A stretch of DNA of 64,000 bases from Cryobacterium breve (GTDB taxonomy: Bacteria; Actinomycetota; Actinomycetes; Actinomycetales; Microbacteriaceae). Position numbers and translations under genes: made by a program. Shown here in pieces: positions 20,065-28,097 of this stretch (position 1 is the stretch's first letter; each line of letters opens with the position of its first letter). The stretch covers positions 1 to 64,000 of the forward strand of contig NZ_SOGJ01000028.1 of assembly GCF_004402375.1 (NCBI RefSeq), in the 5' to 3' direction. The notes beneath the pieces are model-generated. The model was given only the letters and a program-made list of their open reading frames with translations, was not told the origin of the DNA and did not search any database.

Positions 20065-20070
20065 GAAGAA

Positions 20071-20523
20071 ATGGAACCCCTGCTCAGCACCCTGCACATT
20101 GTCACCGGCGTCTTCATCGTCGGGCCGATGGCCATCATGCCGATGTCCGCCATGCGCTCCATGCGCGCCGGCGAGGCCGGTCAGGTGGCCTCGATCGCGA
20201 AATCGACCAATATCTTCACTCTGCTGTCCCTGTTGGTCGCGCTCCTCGGCTTCGGCGCGCTGGGCTTCCGGGACAACGTCTCCTTTGCCTCAACCTGGAT
20301 CTGGCTGTCGATCGTGCTCTACGCGGCATCCGTCGCCGTCAGTCTGTTTGTGGTGATTCCGGCCATGAAGTCGGTCTCCGAGATCCTCGCCGAGCAGTCC
20401 GCCGGCGGCACCCGGGTCGCCGGTGTCAAGGTCGCCGGTTACTCGCGTGTGGCCATGGGCTCGGGCATCGCCTCGCTGCTCCTGGTCGTCGTGGTCGTGC
20501 TCATGGTGCTGAAGCCCCTCTAG
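20071..20523 (+). CDS. Small integral membrane protein of unknown function (DUF2269-like)
   Basis: The protein has 150 residues. Start ATG 20071 was chosen because the hydrophobic protein begins there (MEPLLSTLHIVTGVFIVGPM) and a -10 box sits at leaderless spacing; the upstream extension overlaps the previous gene in another frame. Four transmembrane helices are visible: about 5-25, 48-68, 78-100 and 128-148. No charged catalytic motif is present. The overall pattern resembles DUF2269-type membrane proteins, but I am not certain of the family. Confidence 0.7.
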   Translation: MEPLLSTLHIVTGVFIVGPMAIMPMSAMRSMRAGEAGQVASIAKSTNIFTLLSLLVALLGFGALGFRDNVSFASTWIWLSIVLYAASVAVSLFVVIPAMKSVSEILAEQSAGGTRVAGVKVAGYSRVAMGSGIASLLLVVVVVLMVLKPL

Positions 20524-20623
20524 CAGGTCACGGGCGGCCGCACCGACTGGACTCTGTTGATCGCAGGTGGAATGCCTTGCCGCAGCACTCGGAGGGCGAC
20601 GAAGACCCGTTCCCCCGGACCGG

Positions 20624-21685
20624 CTACCTGAGGTCGTCGACCGAGACCAGGCCGTCGTGCCGGCGGCCGTCGAAGATGATCGACGGGATCTTCACGGTGT
20701 GGATGCTCTCCTCGACCAGCCGCGTGTTGGCGGCGATGATGTCGGCGACCTCGTCCGAGGCGGCGACGGATGCCACGGTGGCCACCTGTTCCGCGGTGAG
20801 ACCGAACTCGGCAGACCAGTCCTGCAGCAGAGCGGTGGCGACATCCGGCTCGGCGCCGTTGATCACGCTCTGCCAGGACACGCCCTTGTCGTTGTCCTCG
20901 GTATAGATTCGGCGCAGGATCTCCCAGTCGACCGGCGTCTTCGCGCCCTCCCGTGGGTTCAGCCGCAGTGCCTCGAGATACTGGGTGACGAGCAGCGAGT
21001 TCTCGAACTTGTAGCCGTCGTCAGATGCGATCGGGTAGGCGATGTAGGTGAGGTTCATCCGATCGTCAAACCCGGACTCTTCGATGTTGTTGAACAGCTG
21101 CAGGCAGTAGGTGCAGCCGGGGTCGATGACCTCGAGGGCGGTTCCCCTCTGCGCGTCGAAGGTGCTGAGGTAGCTGGCGTTGGCCGGCAGGTACTCCTCG
21201 GCTTCCCAGTTCTGCATGCGGGAGGGGATAGCCGAGAACGTCTCGGCGAGGCTGGCGAAGTCGTTGCCGAACGCGCCGATCACGTCGCCGGACAGCAGCG
21301 AGTCGCCGAAGGTCGGCGTCTGGTCGGGGATCGAGCAGGCCTCGGCGCCCAGGCTGCATGACGCGGAATCCTGCTTGTTGCAGGTGCCGTAGACATAGAG
21401 GTTGACGCCGCTCTTGACGACGACGTAGGCGCTCCAGACGGTGGTGAGAATCACCAGCAGCGCGACCACCTCGAGGGCGACGGATGCCGGTCCGACGAGC
21501 TTCGGACTGCGCACCGCCAGCGGCGCCAGCAGGTGGTCTTTGATGTCCTGCTTGAAGGTGGTGTCGCAGGGGCGGAACGTGACGCGGCGGAGAGTGCAGT
21601 TCCAGGCCGTGCGGAGGTAACGGCGGTAGCGGGCCGACACGGCCGCCATGAAGATGAGAACGATGAATGCGGCGATGCAGAACAC
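20624..21685 (-). CDS. Membrane-anchored thioredoxin-fold protein with CTYC motif
   Basis: The protein has 353 residues. A short hydrophobic helix at residues 2-18 and a second at about 66-90 flank a Cys-containing loop (WNCTLRRVTFRPCD). After an exported Cys-rich stretch (Cys 102, 110 and 117), a thioredoxin-like domain starts near 180 with the redox motif CTYC at residues 191-194 and a cis-Pro candidate in VKIPSIIFDG. The GTG start abuts the TAA stop of the cysteine desulfurase-like gene (TAAGTG), so the two are co-expressed. I infer a disulfide or persulfide transfer role paired with that enzyme. No direct function is known to me. Confidence 0.72.
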   Translation of the reverse strand: MFCIAAFIVLIFMAAVSARYRRYLRTAWNCTLRRVTFRPCDTTFKQDIKDHLLAPLAVRSPKLVGPASVALEVVALLVILTTVWSAYVVVKSGVNLYVYGTCNKQDSASCSLGAEACSIPDQTPTFGDSLLSGDVIGAFGNDFASLAETFSAIPSRMQNWEAEEYLPANASYLSTFDAQRGTALEVIDPGCTYCLQLFNNIEESGFDDRMNLTYIAYPIASDDGYKFENSLLVTQYLEALRLNPREGAKTPVDWEILRRIYTEDNDKGVSWQSVINGAEPDVATALLQDWSAEFGLTAEQVATVASVAASDEVADIIAANTRLVEESIHTVKIPSIIFDGRRHDGLVSVDDLR

Positions 21686-22939
21686 TTAGGAGAGGCCTTT
21701 CATCAGGCGCGCGAGGGCCTGGGTGGCCTGATCGATATCGGCCGTGGTCGAGTGCAGTCCGAGCGAGAAGCGCAGCAGCGGCGGTAGCCCGAGCTGGTCC
21801 TTCAGGTAATGGTGGGCGCAGAAATACCCGCTGCGCACCATGATCTGCGACTGGGACAGGAACACCGCGAGCCGGTGTGAATCCTGCTTCGGCGCGTAGA
21901 GGCTGATCACGGGGCTGGCCTCGGTGTTGAACAGGGTTAGACCGGGGATGTCGCTGAGCCCCTCGAAGAGGCGCTGCGAGAGGCCCTCAACGTGCTCGGC
22001 CGCGGGCCGGCTGCCCGGGCGCACCTGCCCCAGCCACTCGATCGCGCGCCCGAGGGCGATGATCTCGCCCCAGGCCTGCAGGCCGGGTTCGAGGAGGGCG
22101 CCCGGGTCGTTGGTCAGCAGATCGTAGGAGTCTTCGCGGACATCCGCGACCATGCCGCCGCCCACGAAGGTGAGGTCGAGGGAGCCGAGCAGCTCGTGGC
22201 TGGCGACGACCACACCGAGGCTGGCGCCGTACATCTTGTGGGCGGAGAAGCAGAGCGCGTCAGCCTCGGTTTTGGCCAGCAGTGCGCGCTCATGCGCGAT
22301 GGCCTGGGCCGCATCGAGGATGACGATGCCGCCGCGGGCGTGGGTGTCGCGTACGAGGTCGGTGAGGTTGGTGAGCAGACGTCCGTCGATGTTCGAGGCC
22401 ACGTTGACGACCACGACCGAGCGTTCGAGCTGGGCCGGCTGGTAGACCAGGGCGCCATCGGGGGCACGGTCGAGCACCAGGCGGGGCAGGCCGAGTCGGG
22501 TGGCGGCCGTCATAGTGGGCAGGAAGACCGAGTTGTGCTCGATATGGCTCGTGACCACCTGCGCGAACCGATCCCGCGGCAGCTGCTGCAGCAGCAGGTT
22601 GAGGCCGAAGGTCGTGTTGAGGGTGAAGGAGACTGCGTGACCCCGGCCGGAGAGGCCGAGCAGGTCGAGCACGGCCTTGCGCGTGTCCTGCACCTCGCGG
22701 TCGACTCGGGTTCCCCAGGCGTATTTCACGCGCCCGCCACAGGCGTTGTACGCCGTGTAGTACTCGGTCAGGGCGTCGAGGACTGGCTGCGGCCGGAGGC
22801 TCTGGCAGGCGGAGTCGAGGTAGACGGCTCCTGGGTCGAGGTAAGCGAAATCAGCGAGACGGCCGGTTTCGACCGCGACCGGCGGTGTGCGCCGGAACAA
22901 CCCAGAGTGCTTCATGTCCTTCGATTCTTTCCGGCTCAT
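21686..22939 (-). CDS. Class V aminotransferase, cysteine desulfurase (SufS-like)
   Basis: The protein has 417 residues. The PLP lysine is Lys235 in SAHKMYGAS; HIEHNSVFLP and ILDAAQAIAH supply the cofactor-stacking His and the Asp. A cysteine, Cys374 in RSGYFCAHHYL, sits where SufS-type desulfurases carry the persulfide Cys. The sequence diverges from housekeeping SufS in the N-terminal region (VYLDSACQSLRP). No sufBCDU genes are adjacent; instead the partner is the CTYC membrane protein directly downstream. The start at 22939 is provisional, and Met9 (22915) is an alternative with AAGGA close upstream. Confidence 0.85.
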   Translation of the reverse strand: MSRKESKDMKHSGLFRRTPPVAVETGRLADFAYLDPGAVYLDSACQSLRPQPVLDALTEYYTAYNACGGRVKYAWGTRVDREVQDTRKAVLDLLGLSGRGHAVSFTLNTTFGLNLLLQQLPRDRFAQVVTSHIEHNSVFLPTMTAATRLGLPRLVLDRAPDGALVYQPAQLERSVVVVNVASNIDGRLLTNLTDLVRDTHARGGIVILDAAQAIAHERALLAKTEADALCFSAHKMYGASLGVVVASHELLGSLDLTFVGGGMVADVREDSYDLLTNDPGALLEPGLQAWGEIIALGRAIEWLGQVRPGSRPAAEHVEGLSQRLFEGLSDIPGLTLFNTEASPVISLYAPKQDSHRLAVFLSQSQIMVRSGYFCAHHYLKDQLGLPPLLRFSLGLHSTTADIDQATQALARLMKGLS

Positions 22940-23029
22940 TCTAGGCGAGCAGCCTGTTTGACCTGCCGCTGCTGGGAGCTGGCTGGGAGCGGGGAGGTAG
23001 TCGTGCGGGTGTAGTGGGCGGCGGTGCGC

Positions 23030-24556
23030 TTACCCTGCGCCGGGCGCGGGTCCGCCTCGGGCCTCGATCACGCCCATCATGCCGAGATCCTCGTGGTCGA
23101 GAATGTGGCAGTGGTACACCGTGCGGCCTGGAAAATCGTCGAAAGCGATGCGCACCCGAGCCGTTCCGCCGGCCGGCACGTTGACCACGTCCTGCCACTG
23201 GACAGCTTCCACGGCCCGGCCGTTCTGCTCAATCAGCTGCATCGGCCAGACGTGCAGGTGCAGCGGATGGTCCATCGGGCTCGAGTTCGACAGTAGCCAT
23301 TCCTCGACGCTGCCGGTCTGCACCGTGGTGTCGGTTCGGTCGCCGTCGAAGGATTCGCCGTTGATGGTGAACCGCATGCCGCCACCGCCCATGCCCATGC
23401 CCATGGCAAAGGCCAGTTCCCGGCGTGCCGTCACGGCAGCGCCGCGCAGGTCGCGGGGCGCCGGCTGGCGGGGAAAAGCGGATGCCGCGGGCACCGGCTC
23501 ACCGGACACGGTCACGGAGGCCAAGTCGAGCGTCGCAGTCGACGGGGAGGAGCCGCCCATCATGCCGCCCATGCCCGCGCTGCCCCGGTCGTAGGGCAGG
23601 GCGCGGAGTGTGGAATGGGTGGTGGTGGTCGTGCCGGTGGCGGCCGCGGTGACCAGCAGGTCGGCCCGATTGCCGGGCGCGAGCAGCACCTCCTCCACGT
23701 CGCGCGGGGTTTCGAACCGGCCGGAATCGAGGCCGAGCAGTTGCAGCCCCTGGCCGGCGAGGCTGAGCCGCAGGTACCGGGAGACGCAGGAGTTGACAAT
23801 GCGCCAGCGCTCGCATTCGCCCGGGCGGATGCCGATGTCGGGCTTCAGCTGCCCGTTCACCAGCACGAGACGGCCCTCGCGGCCGCGCATCCGTTCGGCC
23901 TGGCCCACCGAGGCAACGCCAGCGGCGCCGCCCGGAGTGAAATCGGAGATCACCAGCACGCGCTCGCGGGCAACCGGCAGGGGCTCGGAGTCGTCGATCA
24001 CGATGGCGCCATACAGGCCGCCGAAGATCTGGTCGGCGACGAGACCGTGGTGGTGCGGGTGGTACCAGAACAGGCCTGGCGGGTGGTCGGGAGGCAGCCG
24101 GTAGTCGTAGTCGAACGTGGCGCCGGGCTCGACCATGACGAAAGGGTTGTCGCCGTTGTCTGTGGGGGAGACATGCAGGCCGTGCACGTGCAGATTGGTG
24201 GCTTCGGCGAGCCCGTTGCGCAGACCCACCCGCACCCGGTCGCCGGGCTGCAGGCGCAGGGTCGGGCCGGGCAGCCCCTTGTTGTAGGCGAGGACCGTCA
24301 CGGTTCGGCCGCCGATCACGGCCGGGCCGGGAGCGGCCTCCAACTGCACCTCAAGCAGCCCGTCGGTGCTCCGCAGCTCGGGCGGCTGGCGCAGCGGCTC
24401 ACCGCCGACGTAACCGGAGAGTGGCGCGGGTGCTGCGTCAGGGCCGACGGATTGGTCGGGCTGGCGGCTCCAGAGCAATCCGGCCCCGCCGACGACGGTC
24501 CCGGCCACGCCCAGTCCGCCGAGAGTGAGTGCGGCCCGGCGGCTGAGCGGCTTCAT
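23030..24556 (-). CDS. Periplasmic-type multicopper oxidase (CueO/CotA-like), Tat-exported
   Basis: The protein has 508 residues. The N-terminus SRRAALTLGG plus a hydrophobic stretch is a twin-arginine signal. All four copper-binding blocks are present: NLHVHGLHV, FWYHPHHHGL, DHPLHLHVWPM and the C-terminal VYHCHILDHEDLGMMG. Three cupredoxin-like domains can be followed. A Met-rich stretch (MGMGMGGGGM) in the third domain may bind Cu(I), as in CueO. It probably oxidises Cu(I) or phenolic/metal substrates outside the membrane. It overlaps the upstream SHOCT miniprotein by 4 nt and closes a minus-strand copper-type operon. Confidence 0.92.
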   Translation of the reverse strand: MKPLSRRAALTLGGLGVAGTVVGGAGLLWSRQPDQSVGPDAAPAPLSGYVGGEPLRQPPELRSTDGLLEVQLEAAPGPAVIGGRTVTVLAYNKGLPGPTLRLQPGDRVRVGLRNGLAEATNLHVHGLHVSPTDNGDNPFVMVEPGATFDYDYRLPPDHPPGLFWYHPHHHGLVADQIFGGLYGAIVIDDSEPLPVARERVLVISDFTPGGAAGVASVGQAERMRGREGRLVLVNGQLKPDIGIRPGECERWRIVNSCVSRYLRLSLAGQGLQLLGLDSGRFETPRDVEEVLLAPGNRADLLVTAAATGTTTTTHSTLRALPYDRGSAGMGGMMGGSSPSTATLDLASVTVSGEPVPAASAFPRQPAPRDLRGAAVTARRELAFAMGMGMGGGGMRFTINGESFDGDRTDTTVQTGSVEEWLLSNSSPMDHPLHLHVWPMQLIEQNGRAVEAVQWQDVVNVPAGGTARVRIAFDDFPGRTVYHCHILDHEDLGMMGVIEARGGPAPGAG

Positions 24557-24732
24557 GCCGGGCCCCCGCCAAGGACCGGGACCTGCTCGCGATACTGCAC
24601 CTGGCTCAGCTCCCCGGTCGTGAAGCGCTCGTCGAGGATCTGGGGGGCCCGGCTGCGGGCGGGGGCTCCGGTGGCCGTGGCTCCAGAAATCCCCGTCATC
24701 GCACGGATGTCCCCGCGGCTGATTTTGAGCAT
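24553..24732 (-). CDS. 59-residue SHOCT-domain miniprotein
   Basis: The short frame ends QILDERFTTGELSQVQYRE, the typical short helical SHOCT (oligomerisation) motif, at about residues 33-51. Its stop TGA overlaps the ATG of the multicopper oxidase, and its ATG lies 13 nt after the stop of the upstream lipoprotein gene, so it sits as a true link in the operon. No Shine-Dalgarno is obvious. SHOCT proteins are often membrane-linked, but this one lacks a transmembrane helix and may be a shortened form. Confidence 0.6.
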   Translation of the reverse strand: MLKISRGDIRAMTGISGATATGAPARSRAPQILDERFTTGELSQVQYREQVPVLGGGPA

Positions 24733-24745
24733 CTGTCGCACCGCG

Positions 24746-25708
24746 CTAGGCCTGGGTCGCAACGAGCACGGTCCAGGTGAGGCCGAAGTCGTCGCTCGCG
24801 ACGACCCCGCGCCGGTCGGCGGCGAGCAGCCAGGGCGCGCTGCCGCCCACGAAGCCGAGTGCCTCAGGGCTGCCCTCTGTCTGCCCTCCACGGGTCCAGA
24901 TTTCGCCCTCGGCGTCCTGGTGCCAGACCACACCCTCAGGACCGATGCCGACGACGCCGCCGCCGGCCGCGGCATCCTGAACGTCGATCAGGTACAGCAT
25001 CGGCGCACCGGGGACCGGCAGGAAGGTGCGCCCGGCGTCGTCGCTGCGAACGAGTCCGCTCTCGGTGGTGGCGAAGACCTGATCGGGGTTCGCCGGGTCG
25101 GCGGCGAGGTCGCGGAGCCCCACCGCGGCGCCGGACGACCAGGTGGCGCCGTCGTCGTCGCTGATGCTGACCGTGCCATCGGCGGCGTCGTAGCCGTAGA
25201 CGCGCAGGACACCGGACGGCAGGGCCACCGCATCGAGGTCGTGGAAGTCGGTCGTGCCGGCGAGGGAGAGGTTAGACCAAGTGGTCGCCGCATCCGTGCT
25301 GCTGATCAGTCCCACATTCGGGGCCGACAGAGTGGACTCGTCGGCGCCTGGATGCCCGGAGGCCAGCAGCAGGCCCGGCGCAGCCACCGTGAAGCCCATG
25401 GCGTCGAAGGCGGGCCCGTCACTTGCCGAGGCCTGGGTTCTCCCGTCATTCGGCGCGCCGGCCAGGTAGCTGTCGGGGAGCAGGCCAGTAGGAATCTGCC
25501 ACACGCCCTGATGGGTGCCGGCGTAGGTCGTCCCGGTGGACGGATCGGCGCCGAGCCCGTGGATGTGTTCGAAGGCCGCCGTATTGGTGGTGTTTTCACC
25601 GGTTGCCGAAGATTCCGGAGTGGGCGTGCAACCGGCCAGCGCGGCCGCGAGGCTGAGGGTGACCACTGCAATGCCACCGAGGCGGAAGGTGCTTCTGAGA
25701 TTCGTCAC
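24746..25708 (-). CDS. F510_1955-family BNR/propeller lipoprotein
   Basis: The protein has 320 residues with a GTG start at 25708. The signal ends in the lipobox LAGC near residue 27, so it is a surface lipoprotein. The body has repeated BNR/Asp-box-like hairpins (SDDDGATW, SDDFGLTW, STDAATTW), forming a predicted propeller. A His-rich HIHGLGADP motif follows the lipobox and is characteristic of the F510_1955 family. Such genes cluster with copper oxidases and DUF305 proteins in actinobacteria, as here. A role in metal binding or handling is inferred; sialidase activity is unlikely. Confidence 0.82.
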   Translation of the reverse strand: MTNLRSTFRLGGIAVVTLSLAAALAGCTPTPESSATGENTTNTAAFEHIHGLGADPSTGTTYAGTHQGVWQIPTGLLPDSYLAGAPNDGRTQASASDGPAFDAMGFTVAAPGLLLASGHPGADESTLSAPNVGLISSTDAATTWSNLSLAGTTDFHDLDAVALPSGVLRVYGYDAADGTVSISDDDGATWSSGAAVGLRDLAADPANPDQVFATTESGLVRSDDAGRTFLPVPGAPMLYLIDVQDAAAGGGVVGIGPEGVVWHQDAEGEIWTRGGQTEGSPEALGFVGGSAPWLLAADRRGVVASDDFGLTWTVLVATQA

Positions 25709-25718
25709 GGAGCAGAAC

Positions 25719-26324
25719 CTACGACGCGGCGAGGAGGTCGGTCATCACGGCGATCTCGGCGGACTGCGCGGCGACGATGGCGGCCGAGAGGGCCTGGGCG
25801 TCGGCGTTGCTGCCCTCGTCGATGTGCGTCTCTGCCATGGCAATGGCGCCCTCGTGGTGAGTGATCATCAGCTCGAGGAAGACCCGGTCGGCGTCGGCGC
25901 CCGAGGCGTCGGACAGCGTCATCATGTCGGCCTCGCTCATCATTCCGTCGGTGCCGTGGTTCATGTCTGCCATGCCGCCGGTGTCGGCGCCCCAAGCGGT
26001 CAGCCAGTCGGTCAGCTGGGTGATCTCGGGCTCCTGAGCGGCCTTGATCTCGGTGGCCAGAGCCACGACGCGCGGGTCGGTGTCGAGCTTGGCCAGCAGG
26101 TCTTCGCTCATCTGCACGGCCTGCTCGTGGTGCGGGATCATCATCTGGGCGAACTCGACATCTGCGGCGTTGGCGGCCGACGAAGTGGCGGTGGACTCAC
26201 CGGTGTCGGACGTTGGGGCGTCGGCGGCCGGGGATGTGCTGCTGCAAGCGCTGAGGGTGAGCGCCGTGGTCAGCACGGCTGCGGCGATCAGCGAGGAGCG
26301 GAGGGTGCGGGTGGTTCTGAGCAT
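25719..26324 (-). CDS. DUF305 lipoprotein, ferritin-like helical His/Met-rich protein
   Basis: The protein has 201 residues from ATG 26324. That start places the lipobox LSAC near residue 23; the longer frame adds an unlikely N-terminus. Two DUF305 halves repeat the motif FAQMMIPHHEQAVQM and FLELMITHHEGAIAM, each with HH and nearby Met/Glu for metal binding. A Met/His loop (GGMADMNHGTDGMM) lies between them. DUF305 proteins often accompany copper-resistance genes. It lies 10 nt upstream of the F510_1955 gene on the same strand. Confidence 0.88.
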   Translation of the reverse strand: MLRTTRTLRSSLIAAAVLTTALTLSACSSTSPAADAPTSDTGESTATSSAANAADVEFAQMMIPHHEQAVQMSEDLLAKLDTDPRVVALATEIKAAQEPEITQLTDWLTAWGADTGGMADMNHGTDGMMSEADMMTLSDASGADADRVFLELMITHHEGAIAMAETHIDEGSNADAQALSAAIVAAQSAEIAVMTDLLAAS

Positions 26325-26417
26325 TGGTGTTCCATTCGTCGACAAAAGGGTGAGAAACCGGGGCCGGGGTTCGGCGTTGCCGCGCAACTGGTCGGGTGCG
26401 CTGGCGAGGGTTTCGGC

Positions 26418-26924
26418 CTAAATGCGGCTGATGGAGAGCAGGGTGAGGCTGGGCCGATGCAGGTGCAGCGGGATCTCCCTGACGGAGCCGACGATGAAGC
26501 CGCCGGCCTCGAGCAGGCATCGGCAGGACGACGGGCGCCGGAACAGCAGAAGCAGGCCGCTCAGGACCATCAGCATGGAACAGGTCATGGAGAGGGCGGC
26601 CAGACCGGACATCACCTGGATGTCGGCGCTGCTCACGGCGGCGGCCAGGGCGACAACGGCCGCTCCGGCGGAGGAAGCGGCGTGCGCGGCTGCGGAATGT
26701 GAGCCGGCCGTCATCGCGGTTGGGGCCGAGATCGGGGCCGCGGTCCCTGTCGATGCTGAGGACAGACTGTGGCCCGGCCCATGTCCCAGACCGTGCCCGG
26801 CACCGGCGGAGTGCACCGCGAGCAGGCAGAGCAACATTGCGGCCATCGTGAGCGCCGCCAGAACGGCGGAGTGGAAGACCCGGCGGCCACCACGGAGCGA
26901 GATCGCATCGCGCGTGTGCAGCAT
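26418..26924 (-). CDS. DUF6153-type small membrane protein of the copper cluster
   Basis: The protein has 168 residues. A first helix (VLAALTMAAMLLCLLAVHSA, about 20-39) is followed by a His/Gly loop (GAGHGLGHGPGHS) likely to bind metal, then a second long helix pair near 85-130. A Cys-containing tail (RRPSSCRCLLEAGG) follows. This pattern is that of DUF6153 proteins found at the head of actinobacterial copper operons. It is first in the minus-strand series DUF6153-DUF305-F510_1955-SHOCT-oxidase. The gap to DUF305 is 93 nt. Confidence 0.68.
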   Translation of the reverse strand: MLHTRDAISLRGGRRVFHSAVLAALTMAAMLLCLLAVHSAGAGHGLGHGPGHSLSSASTGTAAPISAPTAMTAGSHSAAAHAASSAGAAVVALAAAVSSADIQVMSGLAALSMTCSMLMVLSGLLLLFRRPSSCRCLLEAGGFIVGSVREIPLHLHRPSLTLLSISRI

Positions 26925-26986
26925 GCCATCTCCGTCCGAACCGTGGTCTGGGCATCCTTGTGGCCGGTCGATCGCCTGGATGCCCT

Positions 26987-27003
26987 CTCAGGGTATACCC
27001 GAG
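26987..27003. promoter_or_regulatory. Palindromic operator candidate upstream of the copper cluster
   Basis: The perfect palindrome GGGTATACCC (26991-27000) is flanked by CTC and GAG arms. It lies 67 nt upstream of the DUF6153 start, the first gene of the cluster. Position and symmetry suggest a metal-responsive operator or a promoter element overlapping one. The regulator is not in the window. Confidence 0.45.
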
Positions 27004-27035
27004 CGGATCGGCGCCCGCTGGGAACGACCCGTCGT

Positions 27036-27311
27036 CTAGCCCCAGTCGAGGGCGAGCACCCACGACCCGTCGGTATCGCGCCGTAGGTCGTAGCGGTGTT
27101 GTTCCTCGTCGCCCCGCGAAGCGTCGAGGCGCCAGAGTTCGGTGTCGATGCGGGACGGGATGCCGCCGGCGTTCTCCCACCAGCGGGTGCGCGTGAAGAT
27201 GGCCTGCGGCTGGCCGATGACGGTGTGTTCGAACCGGTTCCAGATGAACGCGCGCGGGTCGCCGTCGATGGACAGCTCCACGTCGACGACTGCGTCAACG
27301 ATCTGAGGCAT
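27036..27311 (-). CDS. Small DUF6504-like protein, probably SOS-controlled
   Basis: The protein has 91 residues. It begins with VDVELSIDGDPRAFIWN, continues with an aromatic-rich middle (RTRWWENAGG) and ends with DTELWRLDASRG and YDLRRDTDGSWVLALDWG. This short beta-rich fold resembles the DUF6504 family. I recall that family near the ImuB/DnaE2 mutagenesis genes in other actinobacteria, which I cannot verify here. A LexA-box-like palindrome lies 21 nt upstream of the ATG. No mutasome genes are in this window. Confidence 0.6.
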   Translation of the reverse strand: MPQIVDAVVDVELSIDGDPRAFIWNRFEHTVIGQPQAIFTRTRWWENAGGIPSRIDTELWRLDASRGDEEQHRYDLRRDTDGSWVLALDWG

Positions 27312-27331
27312 GCGTGGCTCCCTTGATTCTC

Positions 27332-27347
27332 TCGAACGTCTATTCGA
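27332..27347. promoter_or_regulatory. LexA-type SOS box
   Basis: TCGAACGTCTATTCGA matches the actinobacterial/Gram-positive LexA consensus CGAAC-N4-GTTCG with one mismatch (ATTCG in place of GTTCG). It lies 21-36 nt upstream of the DUF6504-like start, overlapping where a promoter should be. DNA-damage induction of that gene is inferred. Confidence 0.6.
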
Positions 27348-27505
27348 TTCTGCGAGTGTAGTTCATGCCCCTGACACGCGCCAGAATCGATCAGGAATTC
27401 GCCTGAGGTCTCCCCCCGCCGCCGGTGGGATTTTTCGGTGGCAACAGAAAGCGCCCGCGGCCATGGCAAGGGAACCGATGGTCAGGGGTGCTGTCTGTCG
27501 GCGGC

Positions 27506-28096
27506 TCAAGCCGACGGCTGGGGGAGGGCGCGCGGCACCGAAGATTTTCCCGGTTCCGGCGCGCCCAGGCTCGACGAGCCCGGTCGGGGAGTCAGCCCGA
27601 GCCGCCGCACGATCTCGGCGGCCTCCTCGGCCGGAGCGCGGCCGGCGTCGATGGAGATCGCGTGCTCGTCGGCACCGGGCACCTCGAGGGTCGCCACCTG
27701 CGAATCGAGCAGCGAGGTCGGCATGTAGTGGTCGTGCCGCGCGGCGAGGCGGCGCCCGATCAGGTCCGTCGACCCGGTCAGGTGCACGAAGATCACGTTG
27801 TGCTCGCGCAGCACGTCACGGTAACGGCGTTTGAGCGCCGAGCAGGTGATGATGCCCGGCACCCCCGCCATGGTGTGCTCGATGATCCAGGACGAGACTG
27901 TGTCGAGCCAGGGCGCGCGATCCTCGTCGTTGAGCGGCTGGCCGGCGGACATCTTGTCGATGTTCTCCTGCGGATGCAGGTCGTCACCCTCCTCGAGGTC
28001 CCAGCCGAGCTGGCCTGCGAGGAGGCCTGCCACGGTGGACTTTCCGGATCCCGAGATGCCCATGATCACGAGCACGGGTTGTTGTGTGTCGAACAT
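27506..28096 (-). CDS. gntK: Gluconokinase
   Basis: The protein has 196 residues. The P-loop GISGSGKSTVAGLLA lies near residue 12. Further family motifs follow: EEGDDLHPQENIDKM, GQPLNDEDRAPWLDT, TCSALKRRYRDVLR and VHLTGSTDLIGRRLAAR. It phosphorylates D-gluconate to 6-phosphogluconate, feeding the pentose phosphate pathway. Its ATG lies one base after the stop of the gluconate permease, so the genes form an operon, opposite a GntR-type regulator. Confidence 0.95.
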   Translation of the reverse strand: MFDTQQPVLVIMGISGSGKSTVAGLLAGQLGWDLEEGDDLHPQENIDKMSAGQPLNDEDRAPWLDTVSSWIIEHTMAGVPGIITCSALKRRYRDVLREHNVIFVHLTGSTDLIGRRLAARHDHYMPTSLLDSQVATLEVPGADEHAISIDAGRAPAEEAAEIVRRLGLTPRPGSSSLGAPEPGKSSVPRALPQPSA

Positions 28097-28097
28097 G

